A stretch of DNA of 64,000 nucleotides from Pipra filicauda (Eukaryota > Chordata > Aves > Passeriformes > Pipridae): positions 1 to 64,000 of the forward strand of contig NW_024104315.1 in assembly GCF_003945595.2 (NCBI RefSeq), written 5' to 3'. Under the pieces are notes generated by a model. It had not been told where the DNA came from and searched no databases. It saw nothing but the letters and a program-made list of their open reading frames with translations. Below are positions 47,437 through 60,240 of this stretch, one piece after another (positions within the stretch are counted from its first letter, which is position 1; each line of letters begins with the position of its first letter). The position numbers and the translations under genes were made by a program.

Positions 47437-50400
47437 CTGTGAACATAAAAGAGATGCTAAGGCTTGGTTGAATTTCTGCAGTAAATTCACAAGTGTTCCC
47501 GTGCCAGCACAGAGCTGTTCTATACATCATTACTTGCCCAATTAATCCATTCATTTTAAACATGGCCTGTTCCTAACAGCCGTGGAGTGGGGGCTCTTTT
47601 CCCATTTACTGCCAGAGGAGAATCTGAACCAGCTCTCCACACCATCTGCCAAAGATTAAAATCTCTTCATGGCTCTGCTGCTTTTCGCTTTTGAATATTC
47701 AGGATTTTTGCAGGTAACTCGTGAAATAAGGAAAGCAATAACAAGGGAGGTTCAGCACCTTCTAGAAAATGAAATGTGGAACAAACAGCCACTAGGAAAA
47801 GTTTTAAAAGCACTGGAGTTAATAGAGGTTTCTATTAACTCCAAGGATTTCGATGTGCAGAGATCATCTACTCTTCGGGCAATTTCTTTATTTTTACTGC
47901 CCCAGTAAATCACGGAGCGTGGCAGCCTCTTTATGAAATTGTGTTTAAAAATTTGTGCACATAAAAAGGCCATTACACTCGTGATAAATGGCTACATTTC
48001 TAGTCACTGTACTGCCTTAAACCCTGCACATATAATTTCCCCAATAGTGATTATCAGCTAATTGATGATTGCAGTTTAAATCTCAACAGTGTGGAGCTTC
48101 CTGGCCCTTGGCCAAGGGAGGAGCAGTGCTGGGTCAGACCAGATGAATCCCACAAATACAGGATCGAGACAGCACAAGGGATACAGAGATGGGATAACAG
48201 GAGTCTGCAGAGATATTCAGGTGCTGGTGGTGGCCTGTAATTGCTGTGCAGCTCTCTGACCCCCTGATTTGCAAAGATGATGCCAAAACCCCCTTTTTTC
48301 TTTAACTTTTCAGTTAAAAGCTGAAAATACTCAGTATGAGGCTTACATCAAGTCTGCCTTTCCCTGCTGACCTGAATATTACTTGTTCTGATGCAACAGC
48401 AGGTGACATCACCTTCCTTCCAATGCATTAACTGCAAATAAGTGTTGCTGCTATAAAGATTCTATAAAGAGCGGCTGCTGCACGGCCTCAGTCATCAAAA
48501 CTAAATGCATTTATTAGAAATACAAATACTCCCCCCATAGTCATGTCCTGGCCAGCACACATGGCAGGAAATCCATGAGTCTGTGCATACATTCCAGCAT
48601 TTCCATACCATACTAACAGGAATTACAGGGAATGCTGTTCCTTAGCCCTCTGCACGTTGGCACTGCAGTCCCGAAGGGTTGGAAGTGTCTGGCACAGTTA
48701 TCATGGAAAATCCTCTCTGTTCTCCTGACTGTGACTTCCCAAAACTTTGCAATCTTGCCTAAATTTTCTCAAGACCCTGTGCTAAATATTTGCTGGTGGA
48801 GCTTCAGCCAAGGCAAGAGCAGCGACTGCCCAGAGGTCTCCGAGGACAAGGCTGGGTGGGAACGTTTGGGAGCAGCAGCTCATGACAGCACTTCTTGAGA
48901 TCTTTTCCCAGAAGAGTATTCCCACCTTCTGCAATGAAGACTGCAGATGGGTGAGAGGGAGAGCTTTGGAAGCTTCCCATGAAAGCCTGACCAGGTTCAG
49001 GCAGCTGTCCCACCTTGGAAGATCTTGGCTTTCAGCTGGAGGCTTCCCTGAAGAATCACAGAATATTCACCTGACAGAGAAGGAGGCAGGAATGGGAGGG
49101 AGGAAAAATGGCGCTTTTTTCCCCTTCTCTTCACTCACACTTTTTATTGTTCCCATTTCTTTGCCTTGGGCTGGGACTGGAGAGCTCTAATCCCAGGGTG
49201 ACATAACCCCACACTGGGACAGAAACTACAGCTGCCTGGGGCTGCAGGACATCAGCTCCAGCCACTGCTACCCACAGCCCTGCACTCTGGCCTCTGACAA
49301 CCTCACTGCAAGCTCCAACCACCTAAAAATCAGGACTTTTACCTGGAAAAATCACAAGGCTCCCTCTACAATGATAACCTACCCACATATATATAGGGTA
49401 TGATGTGAGTCTGGCTGTCCCTGCTCAAAAGGAGCAACACTGTGCACTTCAGACATCTCCATCCTGAATCCAAGAGCATTTCCATGCAGACAATCCTTAT
49501 TTTTCCTGCTGTTCCTGGGTGATTTAACATCTGACTTAGCTGTGTAGGTGGCAGGGCTGGAGGAGGAAATAAAGGGCTAAGATAACCCGGGGTTTGGGGC
49601 TCGGTGTCACGGCACATCAGATGCTCGATGTGTTTGCATTTCAGAGGCTTTTGTATCTTCTAATTTCAAGGCTTAAAAACGTGCTTTTGGATGAAAGTCC
49701 CAGGAATTCAGAAGGAAGCTAATTTGTCTGAGGAGATGATATGCATTTCCTGACAACACCTGTGAAATGTTAGAGTTTAATTGGCCCATCCAGCTGCTGC
49801 TGATGGTAATTTTATTCCAGAACTATTTCAGTTCTTTCCTACTGTTACTGTTGTAATTCTCATGTCAAAAATCCGAAGCACATTTTAAAGAGAAGCAGTG
49901 AAGTACTGCAGGAGCAGTGGCTCTCAACACCTGGATGCTCCCAGCTTTGGGGTGGGATGGTGCAGAGGCTCCCAAAGGTACTGCAGGAGGGATGGCACCC
50001 CAGGTATCCACTGCTCTTCCAAGGGGGAAAAAGGTGCAGAGACAGGTTTTTATTTAATGGAGAAGGCAGGTTTGCTCCCTTTCCTCCTCTCCCTCCAGTC
50101 CACATCACTCAGTGAGCTGCCAGAAGGCTTGTCTGGCATCAAATTTGAATTCCTTTTCTTCTGAGCTACAGTAATTCTCCAATCCTAGTGGAAACCTTAT
50201 TTCAGGCTTTAGGATCATTCTTGTTCTTTGGTGTCACAAAAATAGCTCAGAGAGTCCTTTCTCCACAATGGGAGGTACCAGCTGGTCGTGTCAGGACTAA
50301 CTCCAATCCATGCAGAACCCAAGCCAAAACCAAACTTTAACTCCTTGGGAACTCTAAAAAAACATAAAATCTTTTACATTTTCCTTTTATACACCAGCAC

Positions 50401-52547
50401 TTACACGATGTGAAAGGGAGAGCTGCTTGACATTCCTATGTGGAATATGGGTACACTTTCCAGGACAGGTCCCAAACCATAAATGTGCAGGTTTTGGCAA
50501 TGCTACATTTACATGATATAGTATTTAAATATTTTTCCTCCTGCACTGCAAATGCCCTCACTGCCACAAAAAGCATAGAGCTACGTGGAAATATTTAAAC
50601 AGAAGGTGACAACATGCATTTGTGAGATGGGAATTAAGAGAGATAGAGGAATTCCATCCTTTTCCCAGCACACACTGCACTTTGTACCCTGTATTTATCA
50701 CCAGCAATAACCTCTGTCTGCAGGAGCAGAGCCTGAGCTCCCGGTGACCGTGGCAGCTGTTCCTACCTCCATCCCATAATCAGCTACGATATTCATCTCT
50801 CCAAGGAGGAAAAGCTGTCTGAGGATAACTAATGGGATAAGAGGCACCTTCTGATTCCACAGCACAGAGACAGGGAAGGGCCCCCAGTCCTGCCAAGGAG
50901 AGCATGTCCCGCTGGTTACAAAAAGCTGCAGCAAAAACTATCAGGAAATCTCTGGAGCCTCATAGCAGAAAACAGGGAAAAGAGGAGCACAAAAGGAGCA
51001 GGTGGGGAAAGCAATCTGCCCAGAGGATCTGATTTCATCCCCTACAGCTGCACCTTTTCCTCTTGCAGCTTCCAGCTCAGCAGTCTGGCACTGTAAAGCA
51101 GGCAGTGCTCTAAAAACCACACGGAAAGGCTGCTTGGCCAGGCTGGTTGTGCTCAGGTAAAGTAACCACGACAAGGACAGCAGCTATTGGATGTAAAAAG
51201 CCTAAATGACTCACAACTGAGGCTAGAAAAATTACTGCCATAAACTGAAGAAACGTGAAAAGAAACCTTGGGGTTCCTGCAGGTGAGATTTCAGCCCCAC
51301 ACATCCCACCCTGCACCATGAGCTGCGCTGGGAATGAGGGCTGTGCCTCAGTCCATGGAATCACAGACTGGTTTGGGTTGGGAGGGACTTAAATCTCATC
51401 CAGTGCCACCCCCTGCCATGGGCAGGGACACCTCCCACTATCCCAGGGTGCTCCAAGCCCCGTCCAACCTGGCCTTGGACACTTCCAGGGATGGGGCAGC
51501 CACAGCTTCTCTGGGCAACCTGTGCCAGGGCCCCCCCACACTCACAGGGAAGGATTCCTTCCTAATCTAATCCTGTCCTTTGTCAGTTTAAAGCCATTAC
51601 TTCTTGTTCTATCACTACACACCCTTGAAAAAGTCCCTCTCCAGCACTTCCAGCCAAGTAGGGTTTGCAAAAATGTCCTATTACTGGAGTACTTAAAAAT
51701 CTTCTTCAACACCTAAATTGTTAGCATGAAGCAAACTTAACTATTCCTTTTAGACTTTCCCCATTCTCCATCCACAGGAATTGTGTCAACATGATGGGAA
51801 CAGTGATGGGCAGGAGGCAGCAGCAATGAGCCCTGGTTTTAAAAGCAAGGAATTTTGGTCAAATACCATTATGTGACAACAGATCTTCTAGAAGAAGTTG
51901 CTAATAATGCATTTCTATTTCGGGAACAAATGTCCTATCTGTTATCCTTTAGACCCGACACATTTTAATTAATTTTAATTGTAAATTAACACGTAAATTT
52001 ATTTTTCTTATCTTCACAAAAATGACGACGATACAAATCAATTGTCTGTATAAATTTAGAAATCTTCTTTTGCTTTCTTCTTGCTTTTTTGTATTATTCC
52101 ACAGACTACTAAAAATAGCCCTAATTCTGCTGGGAAATACAGCCTGAGCTCACAGTTACCGAAACAACAAAGTGCTTTTGTTCACTTTCAGGCTGCAGAA
52201 AATGAGCACAACTGGTATATCCAGACTCTAAAATCCATTTTGTTTCCTGTCTTTTGCCAACTCTCACCACGTATTTCTTTTATAATTATTGCCTGACACT
52301 GAGAGTTGTTCCCAGTGGCGGGAAGAGCAACCTTGGCCACAGCATCCTTAAATCCCACAGCTGGCCATGACTTTGAACCCCAGCGAGAGCAGAGGTCTGC
52401 AGCCTCACCGTGAAGGGGAAAAACCTCTCCCTTTACCCCAATGTAAATATTTCAGGCCATTTCTTAATTTCTGGGGGACAGCCAGTCAAAAAAAAGTGCA
52501 GGACAACACCTCCAAGCCCAGCTGGGGATTCTCTGTCCCAGTCCTAC
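47437..52547 (-). other. CNTN4: CNTN4 intron between the Ig2 and Ig3 exons
   Basis: A 5111-base phase-1 intron. It contains one CR1 copy at 51357-51640 in sense orientation. The remainder is ordinary non-coding sequence. Confidence 0.88.
51357..51640 (-). repeat. CR1 LINE 3' end
   Basis: Reverse copy: GGAATCACAGACTGGTTTGG, CCATGGGCAGGGACACCTCC, CCGTCCAACCTGGCCTTGGA, GCCACAGCTTCTCTGGGCAA and a further inner piece to TTGTTCTATCACTACACACC. Confidence 0.9.
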
Positions 52548-52751
52548 CGTCGTTCCTGAGGATGAGGGGGGTGGGGGGGCCCAGGACCTTGCTGTTGGTC
52601 ACGGTGTTGGTCACCACACAGGTGTAGTTGCCCACGTCCGAGGCCTCCACCTTGGCGATGTAGAGGTTGCCCGTCTCCTGCGACACGAAGCGCCGGCTGT
52701 CCTGGTGCACGAAGGTCGGGTACTCGTTGAAGATCCAAGCGTAGGTGAGCT
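52548..52751 (-). CDS. CNTN4: CNTN4 exon: second half of Ig2 and the Ig2-Ig3 linker
   Basis: 204 bases encoding the C-terminal half of Ig2. It opens after the acceptor CTTCCAG with the last two bases of a Glu codon ([12 protein letters not shown]). It ends at donor GTAGGA with the first base of a Gly codon (PLILRNDG), so its intron phases are 1 and 1. The frame contains [17 protein letters not shown], the conserved Ig strand-F motif DVGNYTCVV with the second Ig2 cysteine, and an N-glycosylation sequon (NYT). The piece [12 protein letters not shown] is two residues longer than human CNTN4 as I recall it, and the same length as the related CNTN3. The exon is GC- and CpG-rich compared with the intron around it. 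The preceding exon, which should carry the first Ig2 cysteine, was not found within the 11.2 kb to its right. Confidence 0.95.
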
Positions 52752-52895
52752 CTGGAAGCACAGGGTTGGTTAGGAAAACTGGAGATATCACACCCCATGA
52801 AATGATCCTCATGGCTACAAATACAGATTTCCAACTGTGGCACCTCTGAGCCTGCACACAGATCTCATGTTCTTGTCACTCCTCCAAGTTCTCTC

Positions 52896-53025
52896 ACAAT
52901 ACGATGCACTTTACAAGAATGTCACCTTTCTGTCGTGAACATTTCAACCTGACTCGTGACAGAATATGATGTGTTTTACAAGAGTCTCACCTTTTTGTCA
53001 TGAACATTTCAACCCGATTCATGAC
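52896..53025. repeat. 65-bp tandem duplication
   Basis: Two adjacent 65-base units (52896-52960, 52961-53025) align without gaps at roughly 80 percent identity. They share TTTACAAGA, TCACCTTT and GTGAACATTTCAACC-like pieces. The flank of each side also looks related, so the original unit may have been longer. Confidence 0.88.
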
Positions 53026-56000
53026 TTCTTTCATTCCTCCTTGTTAATTTTTTTTTCCCTTCGAAGACAGCCGGGAGGAGGATCTGCCGAGCCCTGTCAT
53101 CACCCACTGTATGTTTTATTCCTTGGGAATTCCCGAATCAGCAAAAAACTGAACACTAAATTAAGCAGCTGTAATCTTCTATGTGACTAATTAGACAGTG
53201 CTCTGTGTTTTATAAGGCATCTCTGGAAGTTTATTTGGGCAATAAAACAAGAAGTGGGAGAGATGTCGTGGCGGCTGCAGAGTTTGTGGGTGAGGTTAAT
53301 GCAACATAACCCTGTTACATCTGCCCAAGTCACACTGACAAAGCTTGGGGAACTAAAGTGGCTACAAGATTGCTGCAGTTTTCTAAGGGCACACTAATTA
53401 TACTAAAAATCATACTTTTATTTTAATACTCTAATGAGTCGTAACTGTAATTGACCCCAACTCCCATTAAGTACTTCGGGAAATATATTCTGCCCTCATG
53501 TTCCACTGTTTACTGGGAGAAGTGGCAGAATGCAGATTGTTGGCTTTTATTTATTTATTTCTAACGACAGGATTCTGAAATGCCTGCTCAGACTTTTAGG
53601 AAGATATGATAATTATGTTTATGAGGGAATATCTAATCGTCATATTTACACATGTGCATCTCATTATAAGGAGCCTCATGCTGATGTCAAGAGGATACTC
53701 AGAGCAAATAAGGTACCACTTCTCAGCCAGCTTATTATTTGCTGCAAGTAGGTAAGTTTGGTTGTTTTTTGGTTTTTGTGGTGTTTTTTTTTTAAATTTA
53801 CTCTTGATGAACAATTATGTTGCTCCTCCAGAAGCAGCCAGCAACAGGTAAACAAACATCACTGCCCCGGGATGCACAGAGGTGTTGGAATTTGAGTGAC
53901 TCTGCACACAGCAGGTTTGCACCAAAGCCCTCCTGAACTCTTCAATATGACAACATTTTGCATTGACTGTGGAATGGTGAACTGACCACAGAAAAACACA
54001 GGATGGGAGGGTCTTTCTTGATCAACCCCTGTCCCCCATCCTCCCAAGGAGGTCACATTGTCCCGTTCATAATTACACCCTAAACCAGCAAGAGTTTTGG
54101 CTTCTGCTTCCCTGTATGAATTGATATGACTTTAATTGCTAAGAAGCCTCTAATTTCCAGGTTAAATATTTCATTGCTGTTCTATAGGTCTGCTCTTCTG
54201 GGCTAATGAGCCCTTTGGCTTGAAGAGTTCTTGCCTCTTTGCTGGTGAGAGCCATCGAGAGCCCTTCTGCCGTCATTTCCAAGACAGCCTTTGCAACCCT
54301 ACAATGGGTGGAGGAGCTTTTCCTCGCCTCTGCCTTAGTTAAAAGTCTTGAATAATTGTGTCACTTGAGCTGAGTGCCAGCTTGGAAACCCCTGGCAAGC
54401 AGGTCACAGGCAAGCAGAAGGCAAATGGAGAGCTGTGCAATGGTGATGATGTGGGATCCCTCCAAACAGAGCAACCCAACACAAGGGGGAACTAAAAGAG
54501 ACCTATTTCTACGGTGCAAAACATCAAAATCTTCCCAAAAGCCATCTTCAAACCATTAATTTGGCTGCATAACACTAAGGAACATAGTAAAGAGCTGAAG
54601 CTGCAGCTCTGTCTTCCTTTCATCACAACAAATCACAAAGATATAACTGCCCAAAACACACAGAATTAGACTTTAGGAGCAGTCCTTTGCTATATAATAC
54701 TTAAAACAACTGGGTAATTCTCTCTTTCTCTCTCTCAAATAACATGGGACTAATGGAATATAGAGCACAGGGAACAGCACAGACTAGAGCACCTCTAAGT
54801 GCATCTGCTTGTGCAGCAACATGTAAATAAATACTGTATCAAACTCCCTTTGATTTCCTTAGAGATCCCAGTGCAATATTTATGGCTTTTCAAACTTGAC
54901 GGATTTCTTTTGATAAGGTTTCACTTCCTAATTGCTCTGGAAGTGATAGACAGCTCACATCCCACAGGCAATTTGTAACAACTGTGTAAACAGACACTTA
55001 AAATACAGCCCGAGGTGGCGCGTGATGGAAACGTTTCCCAAAGTTACCACCACAGAGTCTTTGAGCACAAAGAACGAGCAGCAACGAGCACTTTGTGGTT
55101 TTCTAATTACACATTAGACTCTAATTCCTTCAGGAATTTATCACAAACTTCTCCTTTCTAATTTGGGGTCCTTGTAGTGTAATTTTTGCCTATTTTACCA
55201 CGCTTTCCGTTTCCCCTTTGAAGCATATTCTAGTAGGTCTCTCCAACCTGGAATATAACAGGAAGATTTCGGACCTATATGTGCTGGTTTTAAAGAAAAA
55301 GGGAAATTCCAGAAGCTGCAATCCCAGGCCAGCTGCAGAGCACCACCTTGACCACCCACTGCCCAAAGACCCAAAGGCTGTGCTGTGCTACCTTACTCTT
55401 CCTCATTGCCTGGAATTCCATGAGAGATCAGGATGAGATGAAGATTTTTGGATGGCAAATCTTCACTTCTGTAATGATTATCAGGACAAGAGGATGGAGA
55501 AGTTACTTGTACACTTGGTACAGATACTCTCATAATACCAGAAGGAAGACACTCAACCCCAAAACCTTCCTTGCTCCACAGACCACACAAAGAGCCTTTT
55601 TCATCCACACAAATCCTTGCTGATGGGCTACACAGCCTTGGCTCCCTGGAATACACATTCTACCATAGCAGGCAGATGCTGGAAGAAGGAAAAGTGGATT
55701 TCTTTTTGCCCAAGGAACGCAGGTTTCTGCACACAAGGTCACAAAGTGATGAATATTTGCTCTACCAAGGGACCAGAGATGGGGAAGACTGTCCTAAATT
55801 AGTTAATATCACTCATGTCTTCCAAAGGAGCCTATGGAAAATTTGGGAAAAAGAGCAGTGGAGGTGACAGGTGTGGTAGAAGCAGCTTGATTTGACTTTG
55901 AGCCAGCAATTAAAAAAGAAATAAATTACTCAAGGCACTGGAACACAGATTTAGGATGTTTAAGATCTGCCTCTCAAGTTTACTATCAGAATGCAGACAA

Positions 56001-56418
56001 ACTCTTTTTCTCCCCCCAAAAAAGAAAAGTTCTGAGCCAATTTCCAGGACACCAGCAGAGAAACCTGGAAAATGGGAGATGCAGAGATTTCTGGCAAAAC
56101 CCATAGCCCCCTTGGGTCTGTTTTTCCTGATCACCTTCAGATCTCATCACTTTTCTAAAGCACTCAATGATAAACTCAATTAAAGTCTCCCTATGCTGCC
56201 CCCAGAATATTCTGCTCAAGACAAGAAACAAAACTAAAGACACTTCTAAATTACACCAAGCAGGGAAAAAAAGTTACTGAAAGCTGCACAGAAATTCTGC
56301 TACGAGTAATTACTGTAATTAGACCTTATGGTTTTGCCAAAACAATGTTCTCTGGTCGCCTGTCTTGGGAAATTCATATATTTTGTCTTTGCCTTTAAGT
56401 ACAAGAAACTCTTCTTGA

Positions 56419-56434
56419 TTTTTTTTTTTTTTTT
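56419..56434 (+). repeat. (T)16 run
   Basis: Sixteen uninterrupted T, with no recognised element next to it. Confidence 0.85.
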
Positions 56435-57136
56435 AAAGTCTCTTCCATAAAGTCAGGGCTGCCACTTAAAAAGGTCTCTGGGGCTATTATGGGAAAAGCT
56501 ATTAAAACATCAAGATTATGGTGACCATAAAGCTGAAGAGAAGAATGAAATTTTGGAATCAGTATTAGCCAAAAAATGGGGATCATTTATCATTTTTAAT
56601 AAGAACAGTGTGGGTACAACACACTATTATTTTTTATAGGCTTTACTGACAGTTACAGAGATGAATCCAATCTTTAATGATTCCCATAATTCCTATGTTA
56701 TCACCCACTATGTCACCCTCAAGTTGGACAGGCAGGAACTGCTCTTCTGTGTGAAACACAAGGTTTGCAGCATTTCCTGTCAATTGTGATGCACAAAAAT
56801 TAGATTTCACTATGGATGGCAAGAAAACAAAACAAAACTAAGGAAATTAGGAAATCCTCCCTTTAAACTGTCCCAAGCAACCCAAAGTATGGCTGCAAGA
56901 GTACATAATTTTGAGACATTCTGAAAGGAAAGGTGAGGTTCATCCCAGCATGTAACAAACAACATGTGAAGTTTTTCCTGGAGAGAAAGTTATTCCCTCA
57001 ACTACTGCAGGGCAACTGGTGGTGGTGAGGAACTGGATTTAGCACTGTGATTTTATATGAATTAGCCAAGTTTCTTGGCTCTGTGTATTTTACTGTCTGG
57101 CTGAAAAGTGCCAAACATATTTATATATTAAATATA

Positions 57137-57235
57137 TTTTTTTGTATCCAGATACTATAATGTTTTATATCTCCAAATACTATTTTTTCCAATTAAATTG
57201 ATTTTGTTTTATATTTCCAAATACTATAATGACAT
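57137..57235. repeat. Degenerate AT-rich tandem repeat, about 22/44 bp
   Basis: GTTTTATATCTCCAAATACT (57162) recurs 44 bases later as GTTTTATATTTCCAAATACT (57206). A partial related unit (TTTGTATCCAGATACTATAA) precedes them. Confidence 0.75.
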
Positions 57236-58838
57236 TTTGTACAAACCCTCAATCATATCCATTGTTGTTGTAGAAACTTCTACAACATGAGAGCTGGAAA
57301 GGAAGCTCCAGGCACCACAACAAACTGCCTGGGGAAGGGGAAAAGAGGATTATCAGGAAAGCTCCTCTCCACATCCCTCCATTCCCTTCTGCCAACTGCA
57401 CTTTGGGTCCTGGAGTTTTGGGCCATTTTTCTCTCTCACAGTTTTATTTTAATAGCAAACTACATGAATTATACACTGTACGTATTTTTTGGGGGCCTCC
57501 AGACCGTTTCATTACCCTGCTAGAACACTGGATCAATTTTTTATCTTCTAGTCTTAATTAATCCCGAAATAATTTAAAGGAATCAACCTGGACAAAAAGC
57601 GTCGCCCGATAATTCTCCCCTTGGCTCTGTGCTCTGCCCTCTACATCACACAGGGCTGCCCAGCTACACCACACCACGGCCCTGGGCCTCAAATGCAGGC
57701 TTTTATTAAAGGAATGATAAATAATGAACAAGATTAATCTGAGGTTAATAAATAATACATTTTTGGATGAACCCTCAGCTGTGCTAAGCCCGACGACACA
57801 GTTACTCAGCAGCCAGCCAGCAGTTTGCACACAGAGAAATGGGCTGTCAGAAGTGTGTAAGAATGAGAAAAATGTACAAACTGCCCAATTTCTGTCTTAG
57901 ATTCTTCCTCACAGCAATTTTCAATGCCTGCAGGGCCGTGTTTGCTCCCCAGCCCCTCGACTCTGCGCCTGCCCACTGTGTAGAGCTTCACCTACGGGTA
58001 ATTAAAAGGGCAAGAGGTCTTCATTACCTGAAGCCTAATCAATAATCACCTGTATCTGCTGCATCTCCATTCTGGGTATCTCTAGAACAGTTAATATCTG
58101 ATGGCTGTACACAGCTGACCTGGCTTATCTCTGAGGAGCAGCCTCCAGCCTCCAGCCCCAGTCGATGCCACGGCACCGGAGCATTAACGACTGTTGCTCT
58201 GTGGCATCGGGGCATTCTGACAAAATTTAACCTAAAGTTCCCTCAGGGAGAGAAATCCACAGCAGCCTTTATCTGTGACTGAATAGAAAGTGTTATGAGA
58301 TGGAGTCCTGGGCTGTTGTATTTGCTGCAGTTAAACACATAAACCCATTTCGACAGCATCTGCCGGGCAGCAGGCGCCCTCCCGCCCCCTCACTGACTTA
58401 GGGCCAGCAATTTGGAAGAAACTATTGGGCTTTTTACCTGACAAACTTAGCAAACTGTCTTACAGAAATTTACAGCTCAGCCCAGTCCTGCCTGAAAGGA
58501 AAACCCACCAACAAATCCAACCTGTATTTGTCATAAGGGCTTGATACCTTCTGAAGCAGGTTTGGTGTTTGCTGGAACCAGTGAAACCTTGCCCAGGATT
58601 AGACTTGATGCCACGTAGTTTCCTGCACTTCTGGCTTAAACTTCAATTTTTGGAGTTAGGCTCAAGCCAGCTGCTCTTGGACGAGGCTCTTGGGAAGGGT
58701 CACTCACCCCAGCCACATCCCTTCCCGAGGGATTTTCAACCTGGAACTGCACCAACCAGGGATGATGCTGCAGACACCTGAAAAGTTGGGATGTTGGGCC
58801 TGCCAAGAGAGACAGTGATCCACTGAGGAAGGGAATTA

Positions 58839-58985
58839 TCACAGAATTATGGAATGGGTTGGTTTGGAAGGAATCTGAAAGCTCATCCAGTCCCACCCCT
58901 TGCCATGGGCAGGGACACCTTCCACTATTCCATGTTGCTCCACACCCTGTCCAACCTGGCCTTGGACACTTCCAGGGATGGGGCT
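58839..58985 (-). repeat. CR1 LINE 3' fragment
   Basis: Reverse copy: ATCACAGAATTATGGAATGG, CCATGGGCAGGGACACCTTC, CTGTCCAACCTGGCCTTGGA and CACTTCCAGGGATGGGG. It is cut off there. Confidence 0.87.
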
Positions 58986-59570
58986 TTCAATTATGAATAA
59001 AAAACTTATTTCTTCTAAGAACACTTCAATTCTGGAGCAAAACACCATCACCTCTGGCATCAAGGAGGTCCCAGAGATAGCCAAGGCAGCTGATTTATGG
59101 TGAAATCAAGATTTCAGGAAAACCTAATGAGCATGTAAGGTAACGTGCCACATAACCCCATCAAACCAACCTTTAAAAAGAGCAACAACACAGAAAGCTC
59201 TCACAAGTGGGTGAACAGCTATGGATTTGCTACAGCCTTCACTCCTACTAATCACCAACACCCTACTCATGAAAGCCAGGAGATGCATCCTTGCTCTCCT
59301 GTGGCACTGATTCAAGCCTGGATGATTTCACATCTTTTACCCACTGAGCAATGTATAGATCTGTGTGATGCTCTCTCTGCTTGTAAGTTCATTTCAACGA
59401 GGAAATTCTGGTACTAATAAAAAGAATAACAGCTTGTTATGGCCCAGAGAGTGGCATCAACATCCTCCCAAAGAAACACTCATCCTCACCTGACTGCCAG
59501 AGATAAACATCTCCATGGCAGATCCTGTCAGCAGCAAATGGAAAGAGGGGAGAGAGGAGAGACTGGACAG

Positions 59571-59591
59571 AAAAAAAAAAAAAGAAAAAAA
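59571..59591 (+). repeat. A-rich run in a purine tract
   Basis: (A)13 G (A)7, at the end of a purine-rich stretch that starts near 59540 (GAAAGAGGGGAGAGAGGAGA). Confidence 0.85.
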
Positions 59592-60179
59592 GGGGCTAGA
59601 CTGAAGCTGCTAATTATGGGAAAACATCAAATGAGAATAAACACACTGCAGCTGGGCATGTGCAGACACAAAGCTTACACTGATTTTTAATTCTGCACTG
59701 CAGTTTTGCTGTGAGAGATTCAGTGGTTGCTGATACTCTCCAGGCTCGAGTTACATAAAGTGCTCCACACACCACCTGAAGGAATGACTCACAGATTTAA
59801 TCCAGCAGTTTGTTTTCTGTTTGAAGTCAGACAGAGTTAGCCTAAAATCTTTTTTTGTGTGCACTTGCTTCACTAAAGCTAAAGGTCCCTGGGCTTGTTT
59901 TAAAACATATTTCAATGTGACCCAGCTAATCCTTTAATACCAGCTTTCAGTACCTTTGATCAGCCTCTTACTGGAGCTATAAGAGATTAGATCAAACCTT
60001 AAAAAGGAGAAAAAAACAAACTTGGTTGCAGAGAATTTTCTTACTGCAGTGAATTAATATCATGATCAAGTCCAAGGCTGAAATATCTGCCCAAACAGCG
60101 TGGGGGGTATGTCCTTTAGGGCACTGCTGTGGCACTTGCCTGTAGTACACAGGAAAAAAAACATTCTCTTTACATATTT

Positions 60180-60240
60180 GATAGATAAACAGTGTTTTGA
60201 TAGATAAACAGGGTTTTGATAGATAAACAGGGTTTTGATA
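60180..60240. repeat. 19-bp tandem repeat, GATAGATAAACAGGGTTTT
   Basis: Three full copies start at 60180, 60199 and 60218, with the beginning of a fourth at 60237. The copies differ by one base only (GTG for GGG in the first), so the array is recent or under homogenisation. Confidence 0.92.

Larger units (their letters stand above)
11109..52751 (-). other. CNTN4: Contactin-4 gene (CNTN4), internal part with seven coding exons
   Basis: The minus strand carries seven exons that join into one open frame of 1038 bases. The translation matches CNTN4 better than CNTN3, CNTN5 or CNTN6. Diagnostic pieces are [36 protein letters not shown] and [12 protein letters not shown], all close to human CNTN4 as I remember it. 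CNTN4 is a GPI-anchored axonal adhesion protein. As known from the literature, it acts at the neuronal surface in axon guidance and synapse formation and binds partners such as PTPRG and APP. Only Ig2 (second half) to Ig5 lies here. The first exons are beyond the right edge and the rest beyond the left edge. The visible coding part spans about 41.6 kb, mostly intron, which fits the very large size of this gene in other vertebrates. Ig domain cysteines are all present. Confidence 0.95.

Noticed and set aside
57011..57040. Possible missing Ig2 exon (GGTGGTGGTGAGG resembles the reverse complement of a Pro-rich loop)
   Set aside because: The neighbouring codons do not give the expected cysteine or GPPPHSG motif, and no matching splice sites are present.
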